Shown here: piece after piece, positions 63,873 through 64,000 of the stretch | How positions within the stretch are numbered: the stretch's first letter is position 1 | How the letters are laid out: each line of letters begins with the position of its first letter | DNA from: an uncultured Collinsella sp. | GTDB taxonomy: Bacteria > Actinomycetota > Coriobacteriia > Coriobacteriales > Coriobacteriaceae | Direction: 5' to 3' | Length of the DNA: 64,000 bases | Assembly (NCBI GenBank): GCA_902479135.1 | Contig: CABSNU010000003.1 | Coordinates: 70,523 to 134,522 of the forward strand | Position numbers and translations under genes: made by a program | Notes under the pieces: model-generated | What the model was told of the DNA's origin: nothing | Databases searched by the model: none | Seen by the model: the letters and a program-made list of their open reading frames with translations, nothing else

Positions 63873-63933
63873 CGCGACCCCTTTTCCCAGACGCCCAATC
63901 ACATTCGCTCGATATTGTCCCACAACCGACAGT

Positions 63934-63950
63934 TAGGGACGTTCCTTTTA
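63934..63950. repeat. Short repeat TTAGGGACGTTCCTTTT
   Basis: The 17-bp word matches the complement at 49504-49520 exactly and shares TTAGGGACGTTC with the palindrome family, probably a decayed fragment. Confidence 0.5.
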
Positions 63951-64000
63951 ATATGAGCAGGACATTGTCAAGAGGCAAAATCGGGCCTGGCCCCAACGAT

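Overview
The window is about 60% GC and densely packed with short intergenic gaps. Gene content (pyridoxal-phosphate synthase with its own MocR-type regulator, a bile salt hydrolase, surface proteins ending in an LAATG-type sorting signal, many small transporter/regulator modules) suggests a gut actinobacterium of the class Coriobacteriia, most like Collinsella. The genus is an inference from style and content; no rRNA, tRNA, phage or CRISPR locus is visible.

Layout. 0-2.1 kb: vitamin B6 module (pdxR partial, divergent from pdxST). 2.1-2.5 kb: a gene-free stretch full of perfect inverted repeats. 2.5-9.2 kb: an acidic/winged-helix/RGG-tail protein, an MFS exporter, a deformylase, an AlaA transaminase fused to an XRE domain, and a divergent LysR/EamA pair. 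9.4-14.7 kb: Kup potassium transporter with an apparent N-terminal frameshift, bile salt hydrolase, a deformylase paralogue lacking its catalytic Glu, and an AzgA-type purine permease. 14.7-18.8 kb: a tandem duplication of a secreted, wall-anchored beta-helix protein that also copied the tail of the permease gene. 19-24.3 kb: esterase, uracil permease, MetE-like methyltransferase with LysR regulator, HAD phosphatase. 24.4-26.4 kb: TPP-riboswitch thiamine salvage operon. 26.5-32.1 kb: patatin and two related GGDEF proteins. 32.3-33 kb and 36-38.8 kb: lower-GC, island-like DNA with orphan membrane and secreted proteins, an IS30-like remnant and a serine recombinase. 38.9-45.7 kb: two paralogous AAA ATPases, each preceded by 20-bp-phased direct repeats, flanking a UvrA-like ABC protein, followed by a TetM-like ribosome GTPase. 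46-64 kb: RNA methyltransferases, small membrane proteins, MATE, LysR/EamA, ung, SDR, queuosine-precursor transporter, prfC, a GntR/ABC operon, another EamA, a ferredoxin-flavodoxin, a ClC-type channel, LOG, and a K+ channel.

Several modules show local logic: a regulator beside its target (pdxR/pdxST, LysR/EamA twice, LysR/MetE-like, GntR/ABC), metabolite control (TPP), and ATPase-UvrA translational coupling. The least explained parts are the ATPase/UvrA locus with its iterons, the XRE-AlaA fusion with an internal start, the RGG-tailed winged-helix protein, and at least three families of interspersed palindromic repeats. All functions are read from sequence by eye; no searches were run.
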